Of a DNA stretch of 64,000 nt, positions 56,485 to 63,842 are shown one piece after another. The translations under genes were made by a program, and so were the position numbers. The DNA lies in the NCBI GenBank assembly GCA_030684555.1, contig JAUXVN010000090.1, positions 56,162 through 120,161 on the forward strand. The letters are read 5' to 3'. Within the stretch, counting starts at the first letter, position 1, and each line of letters begins with the position of its first letter. The DNA is from Ignavibacteria bacterium (lineage in GTDB: Bacteria; Bacteroidota; Ignavibacteria; Ignavibacteriales; Ignavibacteriaceae). Under the pieces are notes generated by a model. That model did no database searches and was not told the origin of the DNA. It worked only from the letters and a program-made list of their open reading frames with translations.

Positions 56485-57846
56485 ATGGAAAGATGGATAA
56501 CAAAACTAAGTATTATTGTTTTTACATCATTAATAATATTTGGATGTCAAAAAGAAGATATTAAAGTCCCAACCGATCCGCTTCAAGGCGGTCTCGCGAA
56601 AAACAGTTGCGAAGGTTGTCACACAAACTATGACCTTCTGAAGCAGATACATTCACCTGATACAACTCATGCTGCTGGCGGTTGTGGGGGAGATGCTCCG
56701 CATATCGAGCCATACGACAGAGTATATCTTGGTGGAACAGGTTATACTGAATTCAAGAATACATATCACGGCAAAATGAAATGTACAACCTGCCATAATG
56801 GTGTGGATGGAACTGATGACAAAAAATTAGCTCATACAAATAATTTTATAAAACATCCATCAAAATCAGCTGATGAAAAATGTGCAAATTGCCACCCCTC
56901 AATAGTTGCAAATGCAAAAAACAGCATTCATGAACAAGGCACCGGGCAAAAAAGTATGGTTACTCTTCGCTCCGGACTCGGGACAGGCTTGAACGCTTTC
57001 GAACAATTAACTCATGCAATTAAGGATGCCTATAATACAAATTGCGCTTCATGCCATGCATCTTGCGGAGATTGTCACGTGAATCGTCCTACCGCAGGTG
57101 GTGGCGGTTTATATAAAGGTCATCAATTTGTAAAACCTGATATGCGAGATCATTGTACAACCTGTCATACAAGTCGAGGTGGGCATGCATATTACGGTGT
57201 TGCTGCCGGAACTCAACCGGATGTACACCTAACGAAAAAGGGATTTACATGTATGGATTGCCATTCCAAGCATGAAATTCACGGTGATGGTAACTACTAT
57301 GATCAAAGATATAAAATGGCATCACTTCCAAAATGTTCCAACTGCCATACTAATATTAATAATTCCAATGCATATCATCTTGCACATTTTAATACTTTTA
57401 ATTGTAATACTTGTCACTCACAAGATTACAACAATTGTGGAAGTTGCCACATCGGGGGAGCCGGGGCAAGGATTCCATCTTATCAAGGTTTTAAGATAGC
57501 TATAAACCCGATACCTCAAACTAAAAATTATAAATTTGCTACTGTTAGAAGATCATTAATGGCGCCGGATAGCTGGAAAGAATATGGCGTTACAAATCTT
57601 CCTAATTTTGATGTTCGTCCAACATACAAATATACAACACCTCATAACATCTTAAAGTGGACATCCCGTACTCAGGTTGCTGCAGGAAAAGCGTGTTATG
57701 ATAATTGCCATATTGTTAAAGAAGGTAACAATTATAGAAATAAATCATTGTATTTATTTAATTCGGATTTAATAGAATCATGGGAAATTTCTGCCAATCA
57801 AGGAATTATTGTTGACGGAAAACTTCCTGCAAACTGGTTTCAATAA
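56485..57846 (+). CDS. Multihaem c-type cytochrome lipoprotein (10 CXXCH + 1 CX3CH)
   Basis: The start at 56485 (after GGGGAAGTTC) gives a lipoprotein signal (KLSIIVFTSLIIFGCQKEDIKVP). A frame from 56470 differs by five residues. There are ten CXXCH sites: CEGCH, CTTCH, CANCH, CASCH, CGDCH, CTTCH, CMDCH, CSNCH, CNTCH and CGSCH. One CX3CH (CYDNCH) near the C-terminus may be an eleventh haem. Most lie in the first ~330 residues; the last ~120 are haem-poor. It is probably on the outer face of the inner membrane or on the outer membrane. It is co-transcribed with a rhodanese lipoprotein 35 nt downstream. Confidence 0.88.
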   Translation: MERWITKLSIIVFTSLIIFGCQKEDIKVPTDPLQGGLAKNSCEGCHTNYDLLKQIHSPDTTHAAGGCGGDAPHIEPYDRVYLGGTGYTEFKNTYHGKMKCTTCHNGVDGTDDKKLAHTNNFIKHPSKSADEKCANCHPSIVANAKNSIHEQGTGQKSMVTLRSGLGTGLNAFEQLTHAIKDAYNTNCASCHASCGDCHVNRPTAGGGGLYKGHQFVKPDMRDHCTTCHTSRGGHAYYGVAAGTQPDVHLTKKGFTCMDCHSKHEIHGDGNYYDQRYKMASLPKCSNCHTNINNSNAYHLAHFNTFNCNTCHSQDYNNCGSCHIGGAGARIPSYQGFKIAINPIPQTKNYKFATVRRSLMAPDSWKEYGVTNLPNFDVRPTYKYTTPHNILKWTSRTQVAAGKACYDNCHIVKEGNNYRNKSLYLFNSDLIESWEISANQGIIVDGKLPANWFQ

Positions 57847-57881
57847 AACAAACTAACTAAATAAAAAAGGAGTCCTTTGTA

Positions 57882-58892
57882 ATGGAAAAAAGAAAACTGT
57901 TGTTGCTCTCGCTGCTCTTATCACTCTTCGTATTTTATACAGGATGTAAAGACAGCACAACCGAACCCACACCGGATCCGGTAAATGAATCACAAGTCCT
58001 AGCTACTTATTTTGAATCAAATAATGATTATGTCTATGGAATGGCATCATTTGTAATATCTGCTTCTGATGTTAGAACTAACTATCTAACTGCACCGGAT
58101 AAACAACTCGTTGTTGATATTCGCAGTGCGGCAGATTTTAATGCTAAACATATTAAAGGTGCTGTTAATAAAACAGTTGCTGAGTTAAATACCTATTTCA
58201 AAACTCTTACCTTATCTAATTATGATAAAGTTGTTGTTGCTTGTTACTCAGGTCAAACATCAGCTTTTGCTGTTTCATTATTAAGAGCTAAAGGTTATGG
58301 AGCAAAAGTCGTTTCGTTAAAATGGGGTATGAGTTCTATTGATTCAAGTTTTGCACAAAATTATTGGTTATCAAAAATTGGAAATACCGCAACATTTGTT
58401 CAAACTGCTGCTCCTGCAAAAAATGCTGCCGGAGATCTTCCTAAAATAAGTACAACTAAAACTGATGCTGCTGACATCCTCGAAGCACGAGTTAATGCAG
58501 TTCTAGCTGAAGGTTTTACTGCTGCAAATTTAGCATACTCAACATTGTCACAAAATTTTTCTGGTTATTACATTGTTAATTATTGGGAAAATGCTTTGTA
58601 TATGAATCCGGGTCATCTTGATGGAGCTACAAATTATCCACCATCAACAAAACCATTCTTATTATCTAAAGAATTAAAAACCTTACCGACTAATAAGCCA
58701 ACTGTTCTTTATTGCTTTACCGGACAAACAAGTTCGTATGTTGCAGCTTATTTAAGATTATTAGGTTATGATGCAAGAACAGTCGCTTATGGCGGTAACG
58801 GAATGATTTATAATTTGATGGTAACCGGTGGTGTTGCTAATACATTCATCCCCGCAAATGAAATTAAAGGTTACATAGATATTCTTGAGTAG
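57882..58892 (+). CDS. Lipoprotein with two rhodanese domains
   Basis: A lipobox signal (LLLLSLLLSLFVFYTGCKDS) precedes two rhodanese-like domains. Their active-loop Cys lie in VVACYSGQTSAFAVS (~residue 122) and VLYCFTGQTSSYVAAYL (~residue 278). Both loops start CxxGQTS and so could be catalytic. It follows the multihaem gene in the same transcript. Rhodanese lipoproteins paired with multihaem cytochromes occur in the ext modules of Geobacter (ExtH), which supports an electron-transfer or sulfur-linked role. That role is inference. Confidence 0.85.
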   Translation: MEKRKLLLLSLLLSLFVFYTGCKDSTTEPTPDPVNESQVLATYFESNNDYVYGMASFVISASDVRTNYLTAPDKQLVVDIRSAADFNAKHIKGAVNKTVAELNTYFKTLTLSNYDKVVVACYSGQTSAFAVSLLRAKGYGAKVVSLKWGMSSIDSSFAQNYWLSKIGNTATFVQTAAPAKNAAGDLPKISTTKTDAADILEARVNAVLAEGFTAANLAYSTLSQNFSGYYIVNYWENALYMNPGHLDGATNYPPSTKPFLLSKELKTLPTNKPTVLYCFTGQTSSYVAAYLRLLGYDARTVAYGGNGMIYNLMVTGGVANTFIPANEIKGYIDILE

Positions 58893-58913
58893 TATTGTAC
58901 TTATGAATTAGTT

Positions 58914-58950
58914 AAAAAGGGTTGTTCAAATTGAACAGCCTTTTTTATTT
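58914..58950 (+). terminator. Terminator of the cytochrome-rhodanese operon
   Basis: An AAAAAGGGTTGTTCAA arm pairs with TTGAACAGCCTTTTTT over ~10 bp with one mismatch, followed by a T-run, shortly after the rhodanese stop. Confidence 0.8.
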
Positions 58951-59044
58951 TGACTAACTCCCTTCCCTTTTGATTCCCCCATCATTTCATTATTTTAAGA
59001 ATCCTATTTCGAAAATGTCTTTTTAAATTAAATAAAAGTATAGT

Positions 59045-60733
59045 ATGAAACTTAGTAAATCGTTTATTCCAACGTTAAAGGAAGTACCGAATGATGCAGT
59101 TGTAACAAGTCATGTTTTAATGTTAAGAACGGGAATGATTAGAATGCTTTCTGCAGGAATTTATTCCTTTTTACCCCTCGGATATAAAGTTGTTAAAAAA
59201 GTATGTGAGATTATTCGTGAAGAAATGGATGCAATCGGTGGACAAGAATTTCATCTGCCGGCATTAAATCCAAAGGAAATTTGGGAAGAAACAAACCGCG
59301 TTGAAGCTTTCGGTGATACTATGTTTCATGTAAAAAACCGTGAATATATTCTAGCCCCAACACACGAAGAAATTATGACATATCACGCAAGAAGAGTTTT
59401 GGCTTCTTACAAAGATATGCCGCAAACGTGGTATCAAATTCAAACAAAATTTAGAAATGAACCACGCCCAAGAAGCGGAATTATTCGAGGCAGACAATTT
59501 TTAATGAAAGATTCTTATTCTTTCGATACTTCTTCGGAAGGACTTGATGCTTCATATAAATTGCATGATTCAGCGTATAGAAAAATATTTGAAAGATGCG
59601 GGCTTAAATTTTTTGTTGTTGGTGCTTCAAGCGGTGCGATGGGGGGAAGCGGTTCAGAAGAATTTATGGTTAAATCATCAGCAGGCGAAGATACTGTTGC
59701 CTATTGTGAATCATGTGGATATGCAGGAAATGTCGAAGTCGCCGTTTCGAAAGTTGAACCATTAATTCGGAAAGAAAGTAGTAAAGAGATTTATGAGATT
59801 CACACACCAAATGTAAAATCAATTGATGAGCTTTGCGCATTCTTAAATATTGATGAAACCCAATGTGCAAAATCGCGCGTATATATTTCAGATAATACTC
59901 CAGTCCTTGTTTTGATGTTGGGGAATGAAGAAGTTAACGAAACAAAATTAGAAAAACTCGTTGCAAATGCTCGTCCAGGTCATCCGGAAGAGTTAAGTGA
60001 ATTGACCGGTGCCGATGCAGGTTCTATTGGACCTGTCGGTTTTAAAGGAAGAATTATTGCTGACGAGCGATTGAGAAATCTGAATAATATGTTCAGCGGT
60101 GCAAATAAAAATGATTATCACATCGGCGGAATAGATTTGACTCGAGATGTAACAAATATTGAATATGCAGACCTACGAATTATTAAAGCCGGAGAAGGTT
60201 GTACAAGATGCAATTCTAAACTTGATGTTTTCCCGGCAATTGAATTGGGACATATTTTCAAACTCGGAACAAAATACTCTGAATCAATGGGAGCTTTATT
60301 TTTAGATGAGAATGGGAAATCTCATCCGATTATTATGGGAAGTTACGGTATTGGCGTTGAACGCGTAATAGCTTGTTATATCGAACAGAATAATGATGAA
60401 AAAGGAATTGTTTGGGATAAAACATTAGCTCCTTTCCATATACATCTTATCGGTTTAAATATGAAAAAAGAAGAAGTTATAACTGCTTCAGAAAATTTAT
60501 ATACTTCATTACAATCAGAAGGTTATCTAGTTTTATTCGACGACAGAAAAGATGCCCAAGCAGGATTCAAATTTAATGATGCGGATTTACTCGGAATGCC
60601 GATTCAAATTATTGTCGGTGAAAAAAAACTTAAAGAAAATAAAGTCGAATTAAAAATTCGCAAATCAGGTGAGCGCTTCGAAGTTGAGATTGATCAAATT
60701 AACGAAACCTTGAAAAACATTTTCAATCAATAA
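59045..60733 (+). CDS. proS: Prolyl-tRNA synthetase (bacterial type with editing domain)
   Basis: The 562 residues contain the class II motifs (LRTGMIRMLSAGIYSFLPLG, TKFRNEPRPRSGIIRGRQFLMKDSYSFD, GSYGIGVERVIACYIEQ) and a YbaK-like editing insert at ~220-380. The C-terminal anticodon-binding domain ends EIDQI. All is as in the bacterial ProS type. It is followed by a strong terminator and then lexA. Confidence 0.95.
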   Translation: MKLSKSFIPTLKEVPNDAVVTSHVLMLRTGMIRMLSAGIYSFLPLGYKVVKKVCEIIREEMDAIGGQEFHLPALNPKEIWEETNRVEAFGDTMFHVKNREYILAPTHEEIMTYHARRVLASYKDMPQTWYQIQTKFRNEPRPRSGIIRGRQFLMKDSYSFDTSSEGLDASYKLHDSAYRKIFERCGLKFFVVGASSGAMGGSGSEEFMVKSSAGEDTVAYCESCGYAGNVEVAVSKVEPLIRKESSKEIYEIHTPNVKSIDELCAFLNIDETQCAKSRVYISDNTPVLVLMLGNEEVNETKLEKLVANARPGHPEELSELTGADAGSIGPVGFKGRIIADERLRNLNNMFSGANKNDYHIGGIDLTRDVTNIEYADLRIIKAGEGCTRCNSKLDVFPAIELGHIFKLGTKYSESMGALFLDENGKSHPIIMGSYGIGVERVIACYIEQNNDEKGIVWDKTLAPFHIHLIGLNMKKEEVITASENLYTSLQSEGYLVLFDDRKDAQAGFKFNDADLLGMPIQIIVGEKKLKENKVELKIRKSGERFEVEIDQINETLKNIFNQ

Positions 60734-60747
60734 CAAAATATTTATCA

Positions 60748-60776
60748 AAAACCGCAAGGTCTTCTCTTGCGGTTTT
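60748..60776 (+). terminator. Terminator of proS
   Basis: AAAACCGCAAG (60748-60758) and CTTGCGGTTTT (60766-60776) form a perfect 11-bp stem with a 7-nt loop. Confidence 0.9.
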
Positions 60777-60844
60777 CCTCATTTCTAACTTTAGCAATCC
60801 ATATTTTTCCAAAATTGTAAAAGAATAAAATTTTAATTTTTCTC

Positions 60845-60875
60845 TTGACAAGTGCACATCTGCACACTATATTTG
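60845..60875 (+). promoter_or_regulatory. lexA promoter with LexA operator
   Basis: TTGACA (60845-60850), 17 nt, TATATT (60868-60873). Read in the other scheme it is TTG-N20-TATATTTG. Between the boxes lies GTGCA-CATC-TGCAC (60852-60865), a 5-4-5 inverted repeat placed exactly where a repressor would block. This is the likely SOS box of this organism, though it resembles neither the E. coli nor the B. subtilis consensus. Autoregulation by LexA is inference. Confidence 0.75.
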
Positions 60876-60897
60876 TAGTGAACAATTGGACACTACT

Positions 60898-61542
60898 ATG
60901 AAAAAAGAATTAACGGATCGTCAAAAGGAAATCTTAGAGTTTATTAACCAATTTCGAGGCGAGAATGGTTATCCGCCAACATTAAGGGAAATCGGAAGAA
61001 ACTTCGGAATGGCATCTACATTCGGTGTGAAAAGACACCTTGATGCTCTGGAGAAGAAAGGTTATTTAACGGTTGAAAGTAATTCAAGCCGTGCTATTTC
61101 AGTTATAGAGGATAATGATCCGTTAACTTCAAATGTTTTTAGTATTGAAGACTTTTATGCTCGAATTCCAATTGTCGGTAGAGTTGCCGCCGGAACTCCA
61201 ATTTCAGCAATAGAAAATATTGAAGGAAATTTAGTCGTTGATTCTAACCTGTTAAAAAAGGGAGATGATTGTTTCGCTTTACGTGTTAAAGGCGAAAGCA
61301 TGATAAATGCCGGAATCTTTGACGGTGATCTTGTTATAGTTTCATCTCAGACCGAAGCAAATAATAATGATATAATAGTAGCAATGATTGATAATGAAGC
61401 AACAGTAAAAAGATTTTCAAATAAACGCGGTAAAATTCAACTGCTTCCCGAAAACGACAGTTTTTCCCCTATTGATGTAAACTATTTAGAAAATTTTACG
61501 ATTATAGGGAAAGTGGTTGGAATTATGCGTTGGTATAATTAA
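60898..61542 (+). CDS. lexA: LexA SOS repressor
   Basis: The ~214 residues have an N-terminal winged HTH (PPTLREIGRNFGMASTFGVKRHLDALEKKGYL) and the S24 autoprotease domain. The cleavage site A98-G99 is in VGRVAAGTP. The catalytic Ser is S134 in KGESMINAG and Lys is K171 in ATVKRF. A frame from TTG at 60886 is rejected in favour of the ATG at 60898. A LexA-type dyad is in its promoter. Two small genes follow on the same strand and may share the regulon. Confidence 0.93.
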   Translation: MKKELTDRQKEILEFINQFRGENGYPPTLREIGRNFGMASTFGVKRHLDALEKKGYLTVESNSSRAISVIEDNDPLTSNVFSIEDFYARIPIVGRVAAGTPISAIENIEGNLVVDSNLLKKGDDCFALRVKGESMINAGIFDGDLVIVSSQTEANNNDIIVAMIDNEATVKRFSNKRGKIQLLPENDSFSPIDVNYLENFTIIGKVVGIMRWYN

Positions 61543-61553
61543 GGAAAAATGAA

Positions 61554-61802
61554 ATGAAAACAGAAATATTTTCACACGCAATCTTAAATAGAAGCACTTT
61601 ACGCTTCTTTTATGAGACAACCGAGATCACACTTGAACCATATTTTATTGCTACCGATAGAGATGGCAACAAAGTAATTTATGGTAAACAAAAATATGGA
61701 CGTGGAATAGAGAAATTTGAATATAGAAAAATTGCAAATATTCACATTCTTGATGCACCCAAATTCACTCCACTAATTCCAATTATCCCTCTTTATAACT
61801 AA
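61554..61802 (+). CDS. Small WYL-like protein downstream of lexA
   Basis: The 82 residues (LRFFYETTEITLEPYFIATDRDG, GIEKFEYRKIANIHILD) resemble the WYL ligand-binding domain, here without an HTH. AAGGAAAA precedes the start, and it is 11 nt from the lexA stop. Its function is unknown; WYL proteins often modulate stress or defence regulators. Another reading is a small beta-rich protein unrelated to WYL. Confidence 0.55.
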   Translation: MKTEIFSHAILNRSTLRFFYETTEITLEPYFIATDRDGNKVIYGKQKYGRGIEKFEYRKIANIHILDAPKFTPLIPIIPLYN

Positions 61803-61818
61803 TTAAAAGGAGGACGCC

Positions 61819-62262
61819 ATGCAAAATCTAAAAAGACAAAGAGCAATTGATTTACTTATTAACCATTTCTGGCAGAATGGTTATATAACTGTAAAAAGAC
61901 GATTTGGCACTTATCTTTCTGAACCGCCAAAAATTGGTGATTACGAAGTTGATGTTTTAGCTAAACAAAAAAAGAACTATGCAATTGGTATTACAATTAT
62001 CGGCGAGGAGATAAAAGACTCCGATTTACTAAATAGAATTGTATTTCTTGCTTCACGAGAAAGCCGTTTTACAAAAAAAAGGATTCCTCTTTTCATAGGT
62101 GTAAATGTTGAGAATCTATCTTTGCTTAAGGGATTGGTAAACTCTCTTGACGAAACAGTAAAATCCACAATTAAAATTTTTCCTCTTTTTGAACAGAGAA
62201 ACAGAGACCTTTTTGATTCTCCATCCTTCGATCATCCTTACAAAAACGGATTCGCTGCTTAA
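61819..62262 (+). CDS. Hypothetical protein with a possible nuclease-like core
   Basis: The 147 residues start after an AGGAGG ribosome site. IGDYEVDVLAKQKKNYAIGITI recalls the D-x(n)-(E/Q)xK layout of restriction-endonuclease-like folds, but the second acidic and Lys positions are degenerate, so activity is doubtful. No family is recognised. It is the third gene after the LexA box and, being tightly spaced, is likely SOS co-regulated. Confidence 0.55.
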   Translation: MQNLKRQRAIDLLINHFWQNGYITVKRRFGTYLSEPPKIGDYEVDVLAKQKKNYAIGITIIGEEIKDSDLLNRIVFLASRESRFTKKRIPLFIGVNVENLSLLKGLVNSLDETVKSTIKIFPLFEQRNRDLFDSPSFDHPYKNGFAA

Positions 62263-62303
62263 ATAAGAGTTAGGTTTACAGACAAAAATCAGTTTTTCTC
62301 CTC

Positions 62304-62332
62304 TTGGAAATTGTAACTATCTGTGCTATCAT
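62304..62332 (+). promoter_or_regulatory. Possible promoter of the PIN/RHH pair
   Basis: TTGGAA (62304-62309), 17 nt, TATCAT (62327-62332) with a TGTG extension before it. A transcript from here would start close to the ATG at 62341, nearly leaderless. Confidence 0.35.
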
Positions 62333-62792
62333 TACAATATATGATATAACAGTTGATACAAACGTGATTTTCTCTGCGCTTTATAGTAATAGAGGTGCGT
62401 CTCATTTAATTGTTAAAATGATTATTGATGAGGAAATAAAATTAGCTGTCTCGCCGCAAATTTATTTTGAATATTACGATGTATTGATGAGAGAAGAAAA
62501 TCTAAAGTTATTAAATCTTTCTGTGAAGAAAGGAGAAGATTTTCTGGATTTATTAGCCTTATTAGCTCAGAAGCATTCTATATATTATTTATTACGTCCT
62601 AATCTTCCTGATGAAAACGATAATATTTTTATGGAATGTGCATTTGCAAGTAATAGTGATTATTTAGTTACTTCTAATATAAAAGATTTTAAACAAGGCG
62701 AATTAAAAGGATTTGGATTTAGAGTAGTGACTCCGAAAGAATTCTATAAAATGTTATCCCGAAGGGACTCCTTCGGAGGAGGTCAAAAATGA
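62304..62792 (+). CDS. PIN-domain toxin of a toxin-antitoxin pair, start apparently disrupted
   Basis: The PIN core is clear: ITVDTNVIFSALYSNRGASHLIV with the first acidic residue, then LPDENDNIFMECAF and TSNIKDFK for the later acidics. Family proteins begin MxITVDTNV. Here the ATG at 62341 is out of frame by one base (ATGATATAAC where ATGATAATAAC would restore it). The only in-frame upstream start is a TTG at 62304 that better fits a -35 hexamer. The C-terminus (SRRDSFGGGQK) is encoded by a palindromic repeat. Likely inactive, or a sequencing slip. Confidence 0.7.
   Translation: MEIVTICAIITIYDITVDTNVIFSALYSNRGASHLIVKMIIDEEIKLAVSPQIYFEYYDVLMREENLKLLNLSVKKGEDFLDLLALLAQKHSIYYLLRPNLPDENDNIFMECAFASNSDYLVTSNIKDFKQGELKGFGFRVVTPKEFYKMLSRRDSFGGGQK
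62759..62776 (+). repeat. Palindromic repeat inside the toxin 3' end
   Basis: CCGAAGG (62759-62765), GACT, CCTTCGG (62770-62776) is a perfect 7-bp hairpin. A second copy is at 63211-63230. It codes the toxin's last residues and abuts GGAGG, the antitoxin ribosome site. Confidence 0.7.
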
Positions 62793-63049
62793 GTGATTCA
62801 CAAGTGGTAACATTACGGTTGCCAAAAGATTTAAAAAGAAGGCTTGAAAGAGAAGCAAAATATCAAGGTGTCTCAATAAATCAATTAACTAATTATTTAT
62901 TGAATTCCCAATTAACACAATTAGAATCAGTTTCTATTTTGGAATCAAGATTGTCAAATAAATCCGCAACCAATTTAAAGAAAAAAGCAAGACAGATAAT
63001 GTCAAAGGTTCCATCAAGAGAAGTTCCGTCTTGGGATAGGGTAAATTAA
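62789..63049 (+). CDS. Ribbon-helix-helix antitoxin
   Basis: The 86 residues begin with a ribbon-helix-helix segment (VVTLRLPKDLKRRLEREAKYQGVSINQLTNYLLNSQL), typical of HicB/CopG/Arc-type antitoxins. The remainder is a basic toxin-binding tail. It overlaps the toxin stop by 4 nt (ATGA) and is read from GGAGG in the repeat. The order is toxin first, antitoxin second. It should repress its own promoter if functional. Confidence 0.8.
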   Translation: MSDSQVVTLRLPKDLKRRLEREAKYQGVSINQLTNYLLNSQLTQLESVSILESRLSNKSATNLKKKARQIMSKVPSREVPSWDRVN

Positions 63050-63335
63050 TAATTACATAAGCGGGAAGTAAACCTAACCAAGTGGCTCAAGGCTACAGCA
63101 ATTTCGCAATCGGCATTTTGGAAATTTTAGAGTTAGTTGTTCCCAGCCAGAGGCTGGCAAGCTGTTTTGGCAGTCTTGTTGAAGGTATTTCTATTAAGAA
63201 AAGTTTATCCTCCGAAGGAGTTCCTTCGGAATAATTATAATAATTGTTAACAAGTTCGGCATTGTAGTTATGGGCTGCGCCTTAGCCACCACGCCGTTAG
63301 TCGCAAGCTAATTGTAACCTTAAATAAATTTTGAG
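63050..63335. other. Repeat-rich gap between the TA pair and the VanZ-like gene
   Basis: No gene is visible. It holds CCAGCC-AGA-GGCTGG (63143-63157), the second CCGAAGG-type repeat (63211-63230) and the GC-rich GGGCTGCGCCTTAGCC (from ~63270) followed by ACGCCGTTAGTCG. The last looks attC-like but fails the strict R'/R'' consensus, so I do not call it an integron site. Confidence 0.5.
63211..63230. repeat. Second copy of the CCGAAGG palindrome
   Basis: TCCGAAGGA (63211-63219) and TCCTTCGGA (63222-63230) are perfect inverted copies. The same wording as at 62759 shows a mobile or dispersed REP-like family. Confidence 0.75.
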
Positions 63336-63761
63336 GTGTTTACGTATTCTCTATTAACTACTCAAAAAGTTAAGCTGCTGTTCGGGTGGCTGGCAATAAT
63401 TTGCCTTCTTCTAATTATCCCCATAAAGGCAATACGATGGGTAAATCTAAGCATGGCAACAACTATATTGGTCGGTATTACTCCAAGCCTCTTAGGCCCG
63501 GCGGGTCTCTTGTTCCTTATTTTATCGAGTTCTGGTAGACTTTCACGCCTGACACTTATGCAAAATACTATTATAGTAACCTTCATTGCACTCGGTCTTG
63601 AATTCGTTCAGCTTATTCCTAGATCGGGAATTCTTGCGAGGGTGCATTACACATTTGATTGGCTTGATATTATTGCAAGTTGTATTAGTGTTTGCGGGGG
63701 GTATTTTGTTGTTCGTTTTATACTCAAGAAGAAAGGAAATGATCACGATTCTCCAAAGTAA
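63336..63761 (+). CDS. VanZ-like membrane protein
   Basis: The 141 residues have about four membrane helices and the VanZ-family pattern (LGLEFVQLIPRSGILARVHYTFDWLDIIASCISVCGGYFVVRF). The start is a GTG at 63336 without a clear ribosome site, so the N-terminus is uncertain. Its function is unknown; VanZ-like proteins are membrane stress/teicoplanin-linked only by name. It is isolated among repeats. Confidence 0.7.
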   Translation: MFTYSLLTTQKVKLLFGWLAIICLLLIIPIKAIRWVNLSMATTILVGITPSLLGPAGLLFLILSSSGRLSRLTLMQNTIIVTFIALGLEFVQLIPRSGILARVHYTFDWLDIIASCISVCGGYFVVRFILKKKGNDHDSPK

Positions 63762-63842
63762 GCACTTGCTTGCGCCAAACTAGGCTCTTAGAAAATTGCT
63801 ATTGATAACATGTTAACGATGTTTAAATTTGTAGAAAATAGA

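Noticed and set aside
63255..63320. Integron attC site before the VanZ-like gene
   Set aside because: The GC-rich dyad and GTTAGTC end recall attC, but the R' and R'' core sequences do not meet GTTRRRY/RYYYAAC, and no integrase is visible.
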